Shown in pieces: positions 22,601-35,395 of a stretch of DNA of 64,000 nucleotides; the first letter of the stretch is position 1, and each line of letters opens with the position of its first letter. Under the pieces are notes generated by a model, which ran no database searches, was not told the origin of the DNA, and worked only from the letters and a program-made list of their open reading frames with translations. The stretch is taken from positions 22,824,987 to 22,888,986 of the forward strand of contig NC_087073.1 in NCBI RefSeq assembly GCF_026151205.1, read 5' to 3'. The stretch comes from Bolinopsis microptera (Eukaryota; Ctenophora; Tentaculata; Lobata; Bolinopsidae). The position numbers and the translations under genes are program-made.

Positions 22601-25600
22601 GAGCACCACTAAAGCCCTGCACACTTTTAAAACCTTTGAAACCACGTAGACCTGCACCACTGAAACCTGCACCACTGTTAGACCGCACCATTTGTAGACC
22701 TGCCCACTTTTAGCCTGCACCACTGTAGCCCTGCACCACGGTAGACCGGCACACTTTAGACCTCACCAGGGAGACCGCACCACTGAAAACCCTTTCCCCA
22801 TGAGACCTGCACCACTGTAGACCTGCACCACTGTAGACCTGCCCCAAATTTTGCCGAACCACTGAAACCCTGCACCACTGAAACCCCCGGGCACCACTGT
22901 AGCCCTGAAACCACGGGTAACCTGCCATTAGACCTCCCACCACTGTAAAACCCCCCCACGTGGGCCCCTTCCCACTGTAAACCTTTCCCCAAATGTAAAC
23001 CCGCCCCACTGAGACCTGCCCCCAATGTAGCCCTTTGCCCCACTGAAAGCCCTCACCACTTTTAAACCTTTGGCCACGTAACCGCACCCACTGTGACCTG
23101 CACCCCCTGTAGACCTGAAACCCCCGGGTAACCTCCCCCATTTGTAACCTCACCACTGAAGCCCCTGCACCACTGTAGAGATGCCCCAAACTGTAGCCCG
23201 GGCACCACGGTAAAACCTGCACCCTTTAACCTGCAAACTGTAGCCCCCGCACCATGTAAAACCTGCCCCACTGTGGGCCCTGCCCACTGTAGACCTCCCC
23301 ACTGTAGCCCTGACCACGTAGCCTGAAACCACTTTTGCCCCTGAAACCACTTAACCGCCAAGAAAGACCGGGCCACCACTGTAGCCTGCACCCCGTAGAC
23401 CGCCCCACTGTAGACCTGCACCCCCTGTAGCCCCGCACCACTGTAGACCTGCCCACTGGCCTTTCCCCCAAACCTTTTTAAAGCCCCCTTGACCCCCCTT
23501 TTTTTAAGCCCCCGGGAAAACCCACTGTAGCCCTGCCCCACTGAAAAAAACCCTTTCAAAAAGGGGGTTAAAAGATTTTTCCCCCCCCAACCCCCGGGGA
23601 AAAAGCCCCCGGCCCCCAAATTGAAAAAAAAAAAAACCCCACCCCTGTGGGACCTGCACCACTGTAAAACCTTTCCCCAATTTGTAGCCCTTCCCCATTT
23701 TTTGGTTTAAAAAAAAAAAACCCCCCTTTTTTTAACAAAAACCCTTCACCACTGAAAGGCCCCTCAACTTTTAACCTGCCCCCCAACTTTTTAAAGCCCC
23801 TGCCCCCACTGTGGGCCCTTTCACCATTTGTAGCCCCTGCGCCACTGTTAGCCCCTTCCCACTGTAAACCGCCCCATTTGTAAAATTTGCACCACTGTAG
23901 ACCTAAAACCACTGAAAGACCTCCCCCACTTAGACCTGCCCCACTGTAGACCTGCCCCAATGTAGACCTGCCCCACGAAAGCCCTGCCCCAACAAAAACC
24001 CTGCACCAGTAGCCTGCACCACTGTAGCCGCACCATGAAACCCTGCACCACTGTAAAACCCGAAACCACGTAACCTGCCCCCTTGAAGCCCTGCACCCCC
24101 TGTAGAGATGCACCACGTAGACCTGCACCACTGTGGGCCCCGCACCACTGAAAAACCTGCAACTGAAAGCCCTGCACCACTGTAGACCTGCCCCCTGTTG
24201 GGGCCCTTCACCACTTTTAAAACCCTCCCCAAATGAAAGGACCTACCCACTGGGGACCGCACCACTGTAAAAACCCAAAATTGTAGACCTGCACCACAAA
24301 AACCCCTGCCCATGTAGCCCTGACCACGAAAACCCTTTCCCCATTTTGCCCTGCCCCACGGGAAAACCTGCCCCATTTTAAAGCCCCGAACCACTTTAGC
24401 CCTGCACCCCCGGTAAAAACCTGCCCACTGTAGACCTGCCCACTTTTGCCCTTTCCCCTGTCCCCTGCCCCACTGTAGACCCACCACTGTGGGACCTGAC
24501 CATGTAACCTACACCACTGTGGGCCCCTGCCCACTGTAGCCCTGCACCCTGTAAAACCTGCCCCACTGTAGACCTGAAACCACTGTGAGATCACCACTGT
24601 AGACCTGCACCACTTAGACCTCACCACTGAAGCCCTTTGGCACCATGTAGCCCCTGACCATTGAAACCCGCCCCATGAAGCCCTGCACCACGAAAACCCT
24701 GCACCACTAAATGCCCACTTTTGACCGCACCCGTAGACCTAAATTTTTCCTTTCCCACTGAAGCCCTTTCCCCACGTAGACCTGCACCACTGTAGACCCC
24801 CCCCACCATTTTCCCCTGCCCCCATGTAAAAACCCCATTTGAAACCTGCCCAAGTAGCCCCCAAAACCATTTGTAAAACCGCACCCTGTAGCCCCTGCCC
24901 ACGTAACCTGCACCACTGTAGCCCTTAAACCATGTAGACCTGCCCCCATAAGACCTTTCCCCTTGTAAACCTGCACCCCCTGTAGCCCTATCTGTCCCTA
25001 CCCACTGTAAATTGCACCACTTTTAGCCCGCACCACTGTAGCCCTGCCCCACTGTAACCTGCCCCAAACTTTTGACCTGCACCACGAAACCCGCAAAACC
25101 CCTGTAGACCTGCCCCTGAAACCCGGGCCCACAGTAATCACCACTTTAGACCGCACCACGTAGACCTGCCCCACTGAAAGAAAAGACCACTGTAGACCGC
25201 ACCACTGTGACCTGCCCCATTTGGACCTTCACCATTTTAACCTGCAATGAAACCCGGCACCATGTAACCTGCACCATGTAACCTCACCACTGTGGGGCCC
25301 TGCCCAACGGTAAAACCTGCACCACTGAGCCCTGACCCTGTAGCCCGCCCCCACTGTAAAACCTTCCCCACGTAGACCTGCACCACTGTAGACCTGAAAC
25401 CACTGAGCCCTGCACCACTGAAACCCTTATATTTAAACCTGCCCCCAAAAGGGACCTGCACCATGTAAAACCTGCCCCCATTTGAAGACCCCCCACCCAT
25501 GTGGACCCACCACTGTAGAATGCCCCCCTTTTAACCTGAAACCATTTGTAGCCCTCCCCCAAAGTAGAGATGCACCCTTTTAGACCTGCACCACGGGAAA

Positions 25601-28285
25601 GCCCTTTGCACCACTGAAAGATGCCCCACTGTAGCCCTGCACCACGGAAAGACCTCACCACTTTTAAAACCTGCCCCCACTGGGGAACCTTTCACCACGT
25701 AGACCGCCCCATGAAGCCCTCCCAACCATGTGCCTGCCCCAAAGTAAAAACCTGTACCTTTTTTAACCTGCACCACTGAAAACCCTATCCCGAAACCCTG
25801 CCCCACTGTAGCCCTGCACCACTGTAGCCTCACCATTTTGCCCCTGCACCACTTTTAAAATGCACCACTGAAAATTTTCACCCCTTAGACCTCCCCACGT
25901 AGCCCTCCACCACTTTTCCCCTTTGCACCACGTAGACCGAAACCACTGAAAGCCCCTTCACCACTGGGGCCCTGTCCACGAAAGACCGGGGCACCAATGT
26001 GGGCCTATCCCTGAAACCTGCCCCATTTTAGCCCTTCACCCCCTGTAGCCCGACCACGGGTTAGCCCTCCCACCACTGAAACCAAACGTACCTGCCCCAA
26101 ACTTAGCCCTCCCAACCATGTAGACCTGCCCCACTGTAGCCTGCCCAAAGTAGACCTGCCCCACTAAAGCCCTGCACATTTGTAGCCCTGCACCGGGGGA
26201 AACCTGAAACCACTTAGACCCCCCACTGAAGCCCTTACCACTTTAGACCTGCCCACTGTAGACCAAATACTGTACCTGCCCCACGGGAGCCCTGCACCAC
26301 TGTAGCCCTTCCCCAACTGTGAATGCCCCAAATGTAGCCCTTTCCCCCTTGTAGCCCTGCAACGAAAGACCTGCCCCCTTGTAACCTCACCACGGAAAAA
26401 CCTGCCCCCACGTAAAACCTGCCCCACTGTAGACCTGCACCACGAAGCCCTGCACCACTGTAGACCTGCACCACTGTAGCCTGCACCACTGAGACCTCAC
26501 CATGTAGCCCCTGAAACCACTTAGACCTGCACCACTGTAACCTGCCCCACTGTAGCCCTTTCCCCACTTAAACCCTGCACCACGAGACCTGCCCCCACTG
26601 TAACCTGCACCACTGTCCCCCTGCACCATGTAGACCTCCCCCCAAATGTAGACCTGCCCCACTGTAAAACCGGGCCCCAAACGGTAGACCTGCACCACTT
26701 AGCCCCTGCACCATTTAGACCTGCACCACTGTAACCGCCCCACTGTAGCCTGCACCATGAAACCCTTTGCACCACGGACCTGCCCCCACGTAGACCTACC
26801 ACTGTAGACCTGCCCCAACTGTAAAAACCTCCACCACGGACCTCACCATTGTAGCCTTTCACCACTGTAGACCGCACCAGGAAAACCCCTGCACCACTGT
26901 AGCCTGCCCCACTGAAAAACCTGACCACGAAAAACCGCACCCTGTGGGACCTGCACCACTGTAGCCTGCACCACTGTAAACCTGCACCACGTAGCCCTTT
27001 CACACTTTTTAGCCCTGCACCACTGAACCTGCACCACTTTTAGCCCTGCACCAGGGTGGGCCTGCACCACTGTAGCCTGCACCATTTGAAAACCTTCACC
27101 ACTGTGGGACCTGCCCACGGGTAACCTGCCCCCAAATTTTAGCCCCGCACCAGGGTTTTAGCCCTGCCCAAATTTGTGGGGACCTGCACCACTTAAACCC
27201 TTGCCCACTGTAACCTGCACCACTGAACCTGCCCCCACTGTAGACCTGACCACTGTAGCCCGACCACTGTCCCCCTGCACCACTGTAGACCTGCCCCTGT
27301 AGCCCTGCCCCACTGTAGACCTAAACCACTGTGGGACCTGCACCACTGTAGACCTGCACCACTGTAACCGCACCACTGTAGACCTGCAAAACTGTAGCCC
27401 TGCACCACGTTGATTTGCACCACGTAACCCCCACCACTGTGGGCCCTTTCACCACTGTAACCTGAAACCCCCCCACTTAGCCCTGCACCATTGTAGACCT
27501 GCACCACTGAAAGCCCCTTCACCATTTGTAAAACCTGCACCACTGTAGCCTGCACCACTGTGGGACCTTACTGTACCTGCACCACTGTAACCTGAACCAT
27601 TAAGACCTCACCACTGTAGCCCTGCCCCACTGTAGACCTCACCACTGAAGCCCTGCCCCACTGTAGACCTGCACCCGTGGGCCCTGCACCACGTAGACCT
27701 GCCCCAAATTAGCCCGCCCATTTTAGCCCTTCACCACTTTTAAGACCTGCACCACTTAGATGCCCCTGTAGCCCTTTGAAACCATTTGTAAAACCTCCAC
27801 TTTTTAGCCCTTAACCCTGTGCCCTGAAAACCACTGTAAAACCTAAAAAAAAAAAACCACTGTAGCCCGCACCACGGGAAACCCTGCCCCACTGTCCCTG
27901 CACCACTGTAGCCCTGCACCCTTTTAGACCTGACCACTGAGCCCGGGCACCACTGTAGACCTGAAACCACTGAGACCTGCACCATTTGTAGACCTGCACC
28001 ACGGTCCCCTTCCCCCCACTGAAGCCCTTCACCTCTGTAGCCCGCACCACTGTAGACCGGGCACCACGAGACCTGCCCCCTGTAGCCCTGCCCACTTTTC
28101 CCCTCCCACCACTGAAACCCTTTGACCATTTTGGGACCTGCCCCACGAGCCTTTGCACCACTTTTAGCCCCTGCCCCAAAGTAAAACCTCACCACGTAGA
28201 CCGCCCACGTGCCCTGCACCACTGTAGACCGCCCCACTGTGCCCTGCAAATGAAACCCTCCCCATTTCCCCTTTCACCCTGTAGA
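19650..28285. repeat. 16-bp satellite GACCTGCACCACTGTA, about 8.6 kb
   Basis: Exact copies of the 16-bp unit recur throughout, alternating with variants that carry homopolymer indels. At 16 bp per unit the block holds roughly 540 copies. Because 16 is not a multiple of 3, three units make a 48-bp, 16-residue period. The minus strand can therefore stay open in every frame for long stretches; these are not genes. It is the largest single feature in the window. Confidence 0.95.
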
Positions 28286-29126
28286 CCAAAAAAACCCAAG
28301 AGAAATGGGGCCCCAAAAAAAAACCAAAACCCCACATTCCCAAAACCCCAAAAATCTAAACCCTCTTTATAAAGGGAAAGTTTAATATTTAAATTTTTTA
28401 AATTTGATATAATTTTTAAATTGCGTTTAAAGGGGGAAAGAAAAAAAAAGGAAATTTTAAAACGATTTTTTTAATAATTTAATTTTTATAGAGTTATACT
28501 TTATAGAGTTTAAAAATTTAAAAACCTTTTTCCAAGTTTCCGTGAAAACCAAATCACTTAGATTCCCTTTGTCCGGGGACTTGAAAAACCAAATAAAATT
28601 TGCCCCCCACTGAAAACTGCACCTTTCTAAAAGCTTAAAGTTAATTTTTTTTGAGGGTTTTTTTCCCGTATAAGGGAATAATATGGCTTGTTTAATGTGA
28701 GTACTAACCGTTTATATGCCCTTATATGGGCATCACGTGAGCACTATGACAGCACCAGAGTGTACCACTACATTTCTAACATCACTCCACAGTAAAAACA
28801 TTTCTAACATCACCTTATCCAAATTTACAATTTAAAAATTACTAACCTCATAATTTGAGAACTGAGACGAATAAAAAATCACTGTACCAGATATCTATAT
28901 AATTGTCTGAGGAACCACTTAAAAATCAGGGAGTTATAAAGTAGGGAGTTGTAGTGTAGGGAGTTTTATAAACTAATCAAAGTTCCAGTTTTACTAGAAC
29001 CATTATTTTAGTGGTAGCACACAACCGGGGACAGTCTGCTTATTAGTGATGACGTCATTTAGCTGGTGATGACGTTATTTGTGGCAAGCCTTACTTCGCA
29101 AGTGGAATATGGTTACTGTGAAATTA
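28286..29126. other. Putative intron sequence, no gene
   Basis: The first 400 bases are homopolymer-rich and noisy. From about 28680 the sequence is cleaner, with duplicated ACATTTCTAACATCAC near 28770 and 28800, and TGACGTCA at about 29049. No coding signal is seen. Confidence 0.4.
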
Positions 29127-29274
29127 TTACTAGTTAGTTACTAGTTAGTTACTAGTTAGTTACTAGTTAGTTACTAGTTCGTTACTAGTTAGTTACTAGT
29201 TCGTTACTAGTTAGTTACTAGTTAGTTACTAGTTAGTTACTAGTTAGTTACTAGTTAGTTACTAGTTAGTTACT
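29127..29274. repeat. 11-bp minisatellite, about 13 copies
   Basis: Nearly perfect repeats of TTAGTTACTAG; two copies have TTCG in place of TTAG. Confidence 0.95.
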
Positions 29275-29800
29275 GTTGTGTTTTGGTAAAGCAAGCGTGC
29301 AAACTGGATAAGGTCCAGATGACACAGACCAATCAGAAGATATTATTGATATTATCGTGATTACAATGAAGCGTGGTAATTACAAAGCCGGTAACCATAG
29401 TAACCTGATACTGGGTAATATTCGCCCTACTGATGTGATTAACTCAATAACCCATTATTATATATTCACAAATCCGTTTAAATCCGTTTAGGGGGCACTA
29501 ATCCTTAGCGTTTTAAATTTAGAAACAACAGGTTTTTCGCCATTCCGACTTGTAATTGTTACACATAGCAAATTACACATATTTATACACAATTATACAC
29601 TAGTAATATTACTAGTAGTCAATATCACGTGACACATTGATACCCGGTTTTAAGTGTAATTATGTGGTTTTGAGTGATTACCAGTAAAGGTTCCATCCAA
29701 TTACCTAATTATCTAATTTGTTATTATTTTCAGACCGTTCCACCCGCTAATTTCGATGTGTGTACCAACTCGTACGGACAGAATCAGTAAAACCTTATAC
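29275..29800. other. Putative intron sequence
   Basis: Clean unique sequence. It contains a palindromic GGTAACCATAGTAACC (29390-29405) and an acceptor-like TTATTATTTTCAG at 29721-29733, discussed among the rejected items. Confidence 0.4.
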
Positions 29801-29880
29801 ACTATAGGGGGGGGGGGGGGGGGGGGTGTCACGTCCGTCTATGTCCGCTTGTCTCATAGAATCCAAAAAGGACAGGACAT

Positions 29881-29968
29881 AGCGGACATAGGCGGACATA
29901 TACGACATAGGCGGACATAGGCGGACATAGACGGACATAGGCGGACATAGGCGGACATAGGCGGACAT
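29881..29968 (+). repeat. 10-bp array GGCGGACATA in the foldback-like element
   Basis: About nine copies with small changes. A looser GGACAAAAAT/C array follows at about 30066-30122. Confidence 0.85.
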
Positions 29969-30129
29969 TAATGGACACCTAAATTGCTAAATAAAATGTT
30001 CAATTTTTGCTGTTATAGGGGGGGATCATGTTTTTTGTCCGTTCGGTACCCTAATATTTTCAAAACGGACAAAAATAGAGCGGCCAAAACGGACAAAAAT
30101 GGACAAAAACGGACAAAAATGGAAATAAC

Positions 30130-31640
30130 ATTTAGATGCTTCCTCCTCCTACTCTTCCTCCTCCTCCCCCTGGGTCTTCCTGACTTCCTCAGTCCTCTTC
30201 CTCCTCCCCTCCTCAGTCCTCCTCCTACTCCTCCTCCTCGTCCTCAGTCCTCCTCATCAGTCCTCAACAGTCCTCCTCCTCCCCAGTCCTCCTCCTCCTG
30301 AGTCCTCCTCCCCCATCCTCCTCCTCCTCTTCATCCTCCTCCTCTTCCTCCTCAGTCCTCAGTCCTCCTCAGTCCTCCTCCTCATCCTTCTCCTCAGTCC
30401 TCCATCCTCCTCCTCAGTCCTCCCCCAGTCCCCCTCCCTCCTCCTCCTATTCAGTCCTCATCCTCCTCCTCCTCCTTCTCAGTCCTCCTCCTCCTCCTCA
30501 TCCTCTTCCCTCTCAGTTCATCCTCCTCAGCATCCTCCTCAGTCCTCCTCAGTCCTCCTCAGTCCTCCTCCTCAGTCCTCCTCCTCAGTCCTCCTCCTCC
30601 TGGGTCCTCCTCCTCCTCTTCATCCTCCTCCTCTTCCTCCTGGGTCCTCAGTCCTCCTCCTCCTGGGTCCTCCTCCTCATCCTTCTCATTAGTCCTCCTC
30701 CTCCCCAGTCCTCTCCCAGTCCCCCCTCCTCTCCTCCTCCTATTCAGTCCTCCTCCTCCTCCTCCTCCTCAGTTCTCCTCAGTCCTCCTTCTCATTTCTC
30801 CTAAGTCCTCCTCCTGAGTCCTCCTCCTGAGTCCTCCTCCTCTTCCTTCTGAGTCCTCCTCCTGAGTCCTCCTCCTCCTCCCTCTCAATCATCCTCCTCA
30901 GTCATCCTCCTCAGCCATCCTCCCCAGCCATCCTCCTCAGCCATCCTCCTCAGTACTCCTCAGTCCTCCTCCTTCTCAGTCATCGTCAGTCCTCCTCCTC
31001 AGTCCTCCTCAGTCCTCCTCAGTCCTCCTCCTCCTCCTGGGTCCTCTTCCTTCTCCTGAGTCCTCCTGGGTCTTCCTGATCCTCCCCAGTCCTCTTCCTC
31101 CTCCCCTCCTCAGTCCTCCTCCTACTCTTCCTCCTCGTCCTCAGTCCTCCTCATCAGTCTTCAACAGTTCTCCTCCTCCCGCAGTCCTCCTCCTCCTCCT
31201 GGGGCCTTTTCCGTGGGTCCTCCTCCTGGGTCCTCCTCCTCCTGGGTCCTCCTTCTCCTCCTCAATCCTTCTCCTCATCCTCCTCAGTCCTCCTGCTCCT
31301 CTTCCTCCTCCTCCTCCCTCTCAGTCATCCTCCTCAGCCATCCTCCTCAGCCATCCTCCTCAGTCCTCCCCTTCTCAGTCCTCCTCAGTCTCAGTCCTCC
31401 TCAGTCCTCCTCCTGAGTCTTCCTCCTCCTCAGTCATCCTCCTCAGTTCTCCTCCTCCTCCTCCTCCTAGGTCCTCCTTCTGGTCCTCCTCCTCCTCCTC
31501 CTCTGGGTCTTCCTGATCCTTCTCCTCCCTCTCAGTCATCCTCCTCAGTCATCCTCCTCAGTCATCCTCCTCAGCCATCCCTCCTCAGCCATCCTTCTCA
31601 GCCATCCTCCTCAGTACTCCTTCAGTACTCTTTAGTACTC
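30130..31640. repeat. CTC/CAGTCCTC polypyrimidine array, about 1.5 kb
   Basis: Irregular repeats of TCCTCCTCAGTCC with occasional TGGGTCC and CAGCCATCC variants. This is the central filling of the foldback-like element. It is low complexity with no gene. Confidence 0.9.
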
Positions 31641-31654
31641 TTCAGTCCTCAAAA

Positions 31655-31832
31655 TGTTTGTCCGCTAATGTCCACCATGTCCGCTAATGTCCCACCAATG
31701 TCCATCCAAGTCCGCCAATGTCCGTCCGGGTCCGCCAATGTCCGTCCGAGTCCCGCCAATGTCTGTCCGAGTCCGCCAATGTCCGTCCGAGTCCGCCAAT
31801 GTCCGTCCGTGTCCGCCAATGTCCCAAAAAAC
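31655..31832. repeat. 20-bp array GTCCGTCCGAGTCCGCCAAT
   Basis: About nine copies of the unit. It is in the opposite strand orientation to the GGACATA array near 29.9 kb. Confidence 0.85.
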
Positions 31833-31917
31833 ACGTCGTTGTCTCATAGAATCCAAAAGGACAGGACATAGGCGGACATAGACGGACATGACACCCCCCC
31901 CCCCCCCCCCCACTATA

Positions 31918-32330
31918 ATACTATAATTTTACACTACTTACATTAGGATATGAACCATTCTGCGATTAAATTAGCAAGGATTAAATTAGCAATATATTAA
32001 ATATATAATATTATATTGAATATATAGTTTAATATATAGTCAGTATGGACCTGAGGAGGCTAATGCTCCCCCAACCAAATTACAGACCATCTCTAATTTA
32101 TATTAGATATACTACAGCTAGCTACGTAGTGAGGTACTCTATTTCTCTAATTTATATTGCCATGTCCTCCTTTATATACTTCTGAATTATTCCCACTGAA
32201 TAATTAGCAGGGCAGGTAATCCGTTCTGTAAATTTATAAAACTCAAAAACACAACCTGTGTAATTCCTGCCCTGCTAATCGTAGTGCCAGGAACAAGACA
32301 GCTAGCAAGGTAGTGAGTAACTGTGAGGGT
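31918..32330. other. Putative intron sequence, no feature
   Basis: AT-rich unique sequence with a short duplicated ATATATAATATTATATTGAA-like segment near 32000. No gene is seen. Confidence 0.4.
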
Positions 32331-32442
32331 ACTGTAACATTAATAACAGTACTGTCACATTAATAACAGTACTGTCACATTAATAACAGTACTGTCACAT
32401 TAATAACAGTACTGTCACATTAATAACAGTACTGTAACACTA
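32331..32442. repeat. 20-bp minisatellite, about 5.5 copies
   Basis: Nearly perfect copies of ACTGTCACATTAATAACAGT. Confidence 0.95.
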
Positions 32443-33629
32443 AAATGAACTAACTTAGTTATTTTCAGGACGACTGCCAGAACTATTTTAAGGTTATTTT
32501 AAAACTGAGAAACCAGGATCTCTTTATCTCGGTACTGAGCTTTCAAACCTAGCTGCTCCGTCCGATCGGTTAGTTTTACTTTCACTTTCCGTTTTACGTT
32601 ATCCTCTTGGTTTCACTTTCATCTTCTGTTCACTTTGGTATACTTCCACAATTCAGTTTCATTATGGCAAAACATACGCACATACATCAAATCACCTAAA
32701 ACACTAATTCCCATACTATAAAGTTGTAAAAAATTGCAACACTGCAAATCTATTACATTTATTGAGGATTTACAAAGGAATTTTATTAAAATGCCCACTC
32801 AAAAAATTTTTTGGACGTGTTTTCGTGCACTCCCGCTTTCATCACCGTTAAAATTTTTTTTTAATATTAAAAACCCTTTTGTTTTAAAACCCCAAAATTT
32901 GTTTCCCAAATTGCACCGTGGGGGCGTAAAATACATCCCCGAAATAATTTTTCGAATTATATAGTAAAATTTTAGAAAACCCAAAAAAAAACAAAAAAAG
33001 TAGTATAGTATTAGTGTAAGACCAAACATTTGTTAAAGACCTTCCTCCCTTTAAACCAAATAACTGTCCTTTTCTAAAATAGCCCAAAATACACCGCACA
33101 AAGGGCCCCCCAAAAACCGCATTTTAAATAATCTTTAAACACAAACTAAATAATACACAATATTACCCAAAAAATTATCTTAAATTTAAATCATGCTTAC
33201 AGTAAAAGTGTAGTAGTAAAAGTAGTAGAAATTAAAAGTAGTGTAGTAATAGTATACTAAAAAGGACTAGAAAAACCAACTAGTCATTTGTATTTTCTCT
33301 ATAAAATTTTTCCCCAAAAAAAGTAGTATTTGCAACCCTACTAGTTGTTAGAAGCAAATAAAAGGGTTTTCCCCGCAGCCCCAGAGCTGGGGTTTTAACT
33401 ACTGGTTACAGTAAAAAAAATTTTACCTACCCTAATCTACTATTAACATTTCCCCCTAATACAACTTATTACTATTTACTACTGCTTGTATCGGGTGTAA
33501 CGGAGTGTCCCCAATTTTTTGTAAAACATTATAAACATGGGTAAAACTTGGGTACACTCCCTACACTAGCCCCCCTTTTTTCCCGGCTTACCTATCGGCT
33601 TATCGTGGGGAGATTTTAACAATGTGCTA
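32443..33629. other. Putative intron, quality falling to the right
   Basis: Clean up to about 32800, with repeated TTTCACTTTC motifs near 32575-32630, then homopolymer-noisy. No convincing coding sequence. Confidence 0.4.
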
Positions 33630-35395
33630 GGAATACAACTACCCGGGGGGGGGGGGGGGGTAGTATACAATACCCCGGGGGGGGGGCAAGGTATTACTCC
33701 CTCCCCCCCGGGGGGTCTAGGTAACTACTCCCCCGGGGGGGGGGTGCGGAAATACTACCCCCGGGGGGGTCCCTGGAAATACTACCCCCGGGGGGGGGGG
33801 GGGTGCAGGTTTTCCCAAAAAACTCCCGGGGGGGGGGGGGTTTGCTAGTATATTTCAACCGGGGGGGGGTGCAAGGTTACTAAACCCCCGGGGGGGGGCC
33901 CTGGGAATACTACAAACCGGGGGGGTGCTAGGTTACTCCTCCCCTGGGGGGGGGGGGGGTGTGGGTTAACTACGGGGGGGGGGGTCTGGGTATACTACCC
34001 CCCCGGGGGGGGGTGCAGGTTACTATCCCCGGGGGGGTTTTAAAAAAAACTCCAAACCCGGGGGGGGGGGGCGTTATTATCCCGGGGGGGCAAAAGGGGG
34101 TATACCTCCCCGGGGGGTCTATTTTAAATACCCCGGGGGCTAGGTTACCCCAAGGGGGGGGGTGCAAGGATACTACACCCGGGGGGGGTGCTAGGTTTAT
34201 CCCGGGGGGGGGGTGTAGGAAATATATTTCCCCGGGGGGGGGGTTTGGGAATACTACCCGGGGGGGGGGAATCTAGGTACCCCCCCCCCGGGGGGGGGGG
34301 GGGGGCCTAGGTATATATACCCCCCGGGGGGGGGGTCGGGTTAAAACTACTCCCGGGGGGGTGCTGGGTTTATAAAACCCCGGGGGGGGGGGGTGTTTAG
34401 GTATACTACTACCCCGGGGGGGGGGGGGGGTGCGGGTTATTTACTAGGGGGGGGTGCTGGGTATACTATCCCCGGGGGGGTGCTAGGTATCTACCCCCGG
34501 GGGGTGCGGGAAAATCCTCAAACCCCGGGGGGGGGGGTTAAAATATTTCCTCCCCGGGGGGTGGGGGGGTGCTAGTATACTACTCCCCCCGGGGGGGGGG
34601 GCTAGGTAATACTCCCCGGGGGGGGGTAGGTATCCCCTACCCCCGGGGGTGTGGGTTCCTACAAACCCGGGGGGGGGGTGCTATTTATATACTCCCCCGG
34701 GGGGGGGGGGGGCTAGGTATAAACTCCCCCGGGGGGTGCAGGTATATTTACCCCGGGGGGGGGCCCCGGGAATACCTAGGGGGGGGGTGCGGGGTTAAAA
34801 TACCCCCGGGGGGGGTTTGCAAGGTATACTACAAACCGGGGGGGGGGGGGGGAGAAGGGTATACTAAAACCCGGGGGGGGGGGGGGGGGTGCTAGGTATA
34901 CTACTACCCGGGGGGGTGGGGGCTAGAAAAAAATTTCAACCCCCGGGGGTTTTGGGTTACTCTCCCCGGGGGGGGTTGGTTAAAAAATACAACAAACCCG
35001 GGGGGGGGCAAATAATATCCCCGGGGGGTCTGGGTATAAAACCCGGGGGGGCTGGGTTTAAACCTACCCCGGGGGGGGTTAGGTATACTACCCCCCCCGG
35101 GGGGGGTGCTAGGTATAAACTCCCCGGGGGGGGGGGGTGTGGGAAATAAAACCCCCCTTTTGGGGCGTAGGTTTTCTCTACCCGGGGGGGGGGGTAGGGT
35201 ATACAAAACCCGGGGGGGGGTTAGGTAAAATACTCCCCGGGGGGGGGTTAAAGGTAAACTACTACCGGGGGGGCTAGTATACTATCCCGGGGGGGGGGTG
35301 CAATATACAACTCCCCGGGGGGGGGGTGCTGGGTATACAAAACTCCCGGGGGGGGGGGTGCAAAAAATCCTACAACCCGGGGGTTAGGGTACTTT
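33630..35395. repeat. Satellite of about 30 bp with CCCGGGGGGG core
   Basis: The consensus is CTAGGTATACTACTACCCC followed by a variable G run and TG; about 55-60 copies. G-run lengths vary from copy to copy, at least partly from sequencing error. G-quadruplex potential is high. Confidence 0.9.

Larger units (their letters stand above)
29807..31911. mobile_element. Foldback-like element bounded by poly-G and poly-C
   Basis: The left end is 20 G followed by TGTCACGTCCGTCTATGTCC. The right end, read in reverse complement, is 18 G followed by TGTCATGTCCGTCTATGTCC. The terminal inverted repeats are thus about 42 bp with one mismatch besides the G count. The hexamer ACTATA lies immediately outside both ends (29801-29806 and 31912-31917), consistent with a target-site duplication. 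Inside, left arrays read GGACATA/GGACAAAAA and right arrays read TGTCC, so the inverted organisation extends inward. A block TCTCATAGAATCCAAAA followed by GGACAGGACATA also occurs in direct orientation near both ends. No transposase is present, so it is non-autonomous. Confidence 0.6.

Noticed and set aside
19785-28249. Dozens of long overlapping open frames rich in Gly, Val, Gln, Cys and Trp on the minus strand
   Set aside because: They are periodic translations of the 16-bp satellite (16-residue period). The repeat lacks stops in these frames, and there is no start context or domain.
29734-29786. Possible small exon after TTATTATTTTCAG reading TVPPANFDVCTNSYGQN, faintly like the semaphorin VCGTNA(Y/F)xP motif
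   Set aside because: It is only 53 nt, phase 0 in and phase 2 out, and does not fit the phase-1 exons on either side. The conserved Gly is absent and the donor (GTAAAA) is weak. Similarity this short is expected by chance.
33624-35206. Gly-rich and Pro-rich open frames
   Set aside because: Artefacts of the CCCGGGGGGG satellite with variable G runs.
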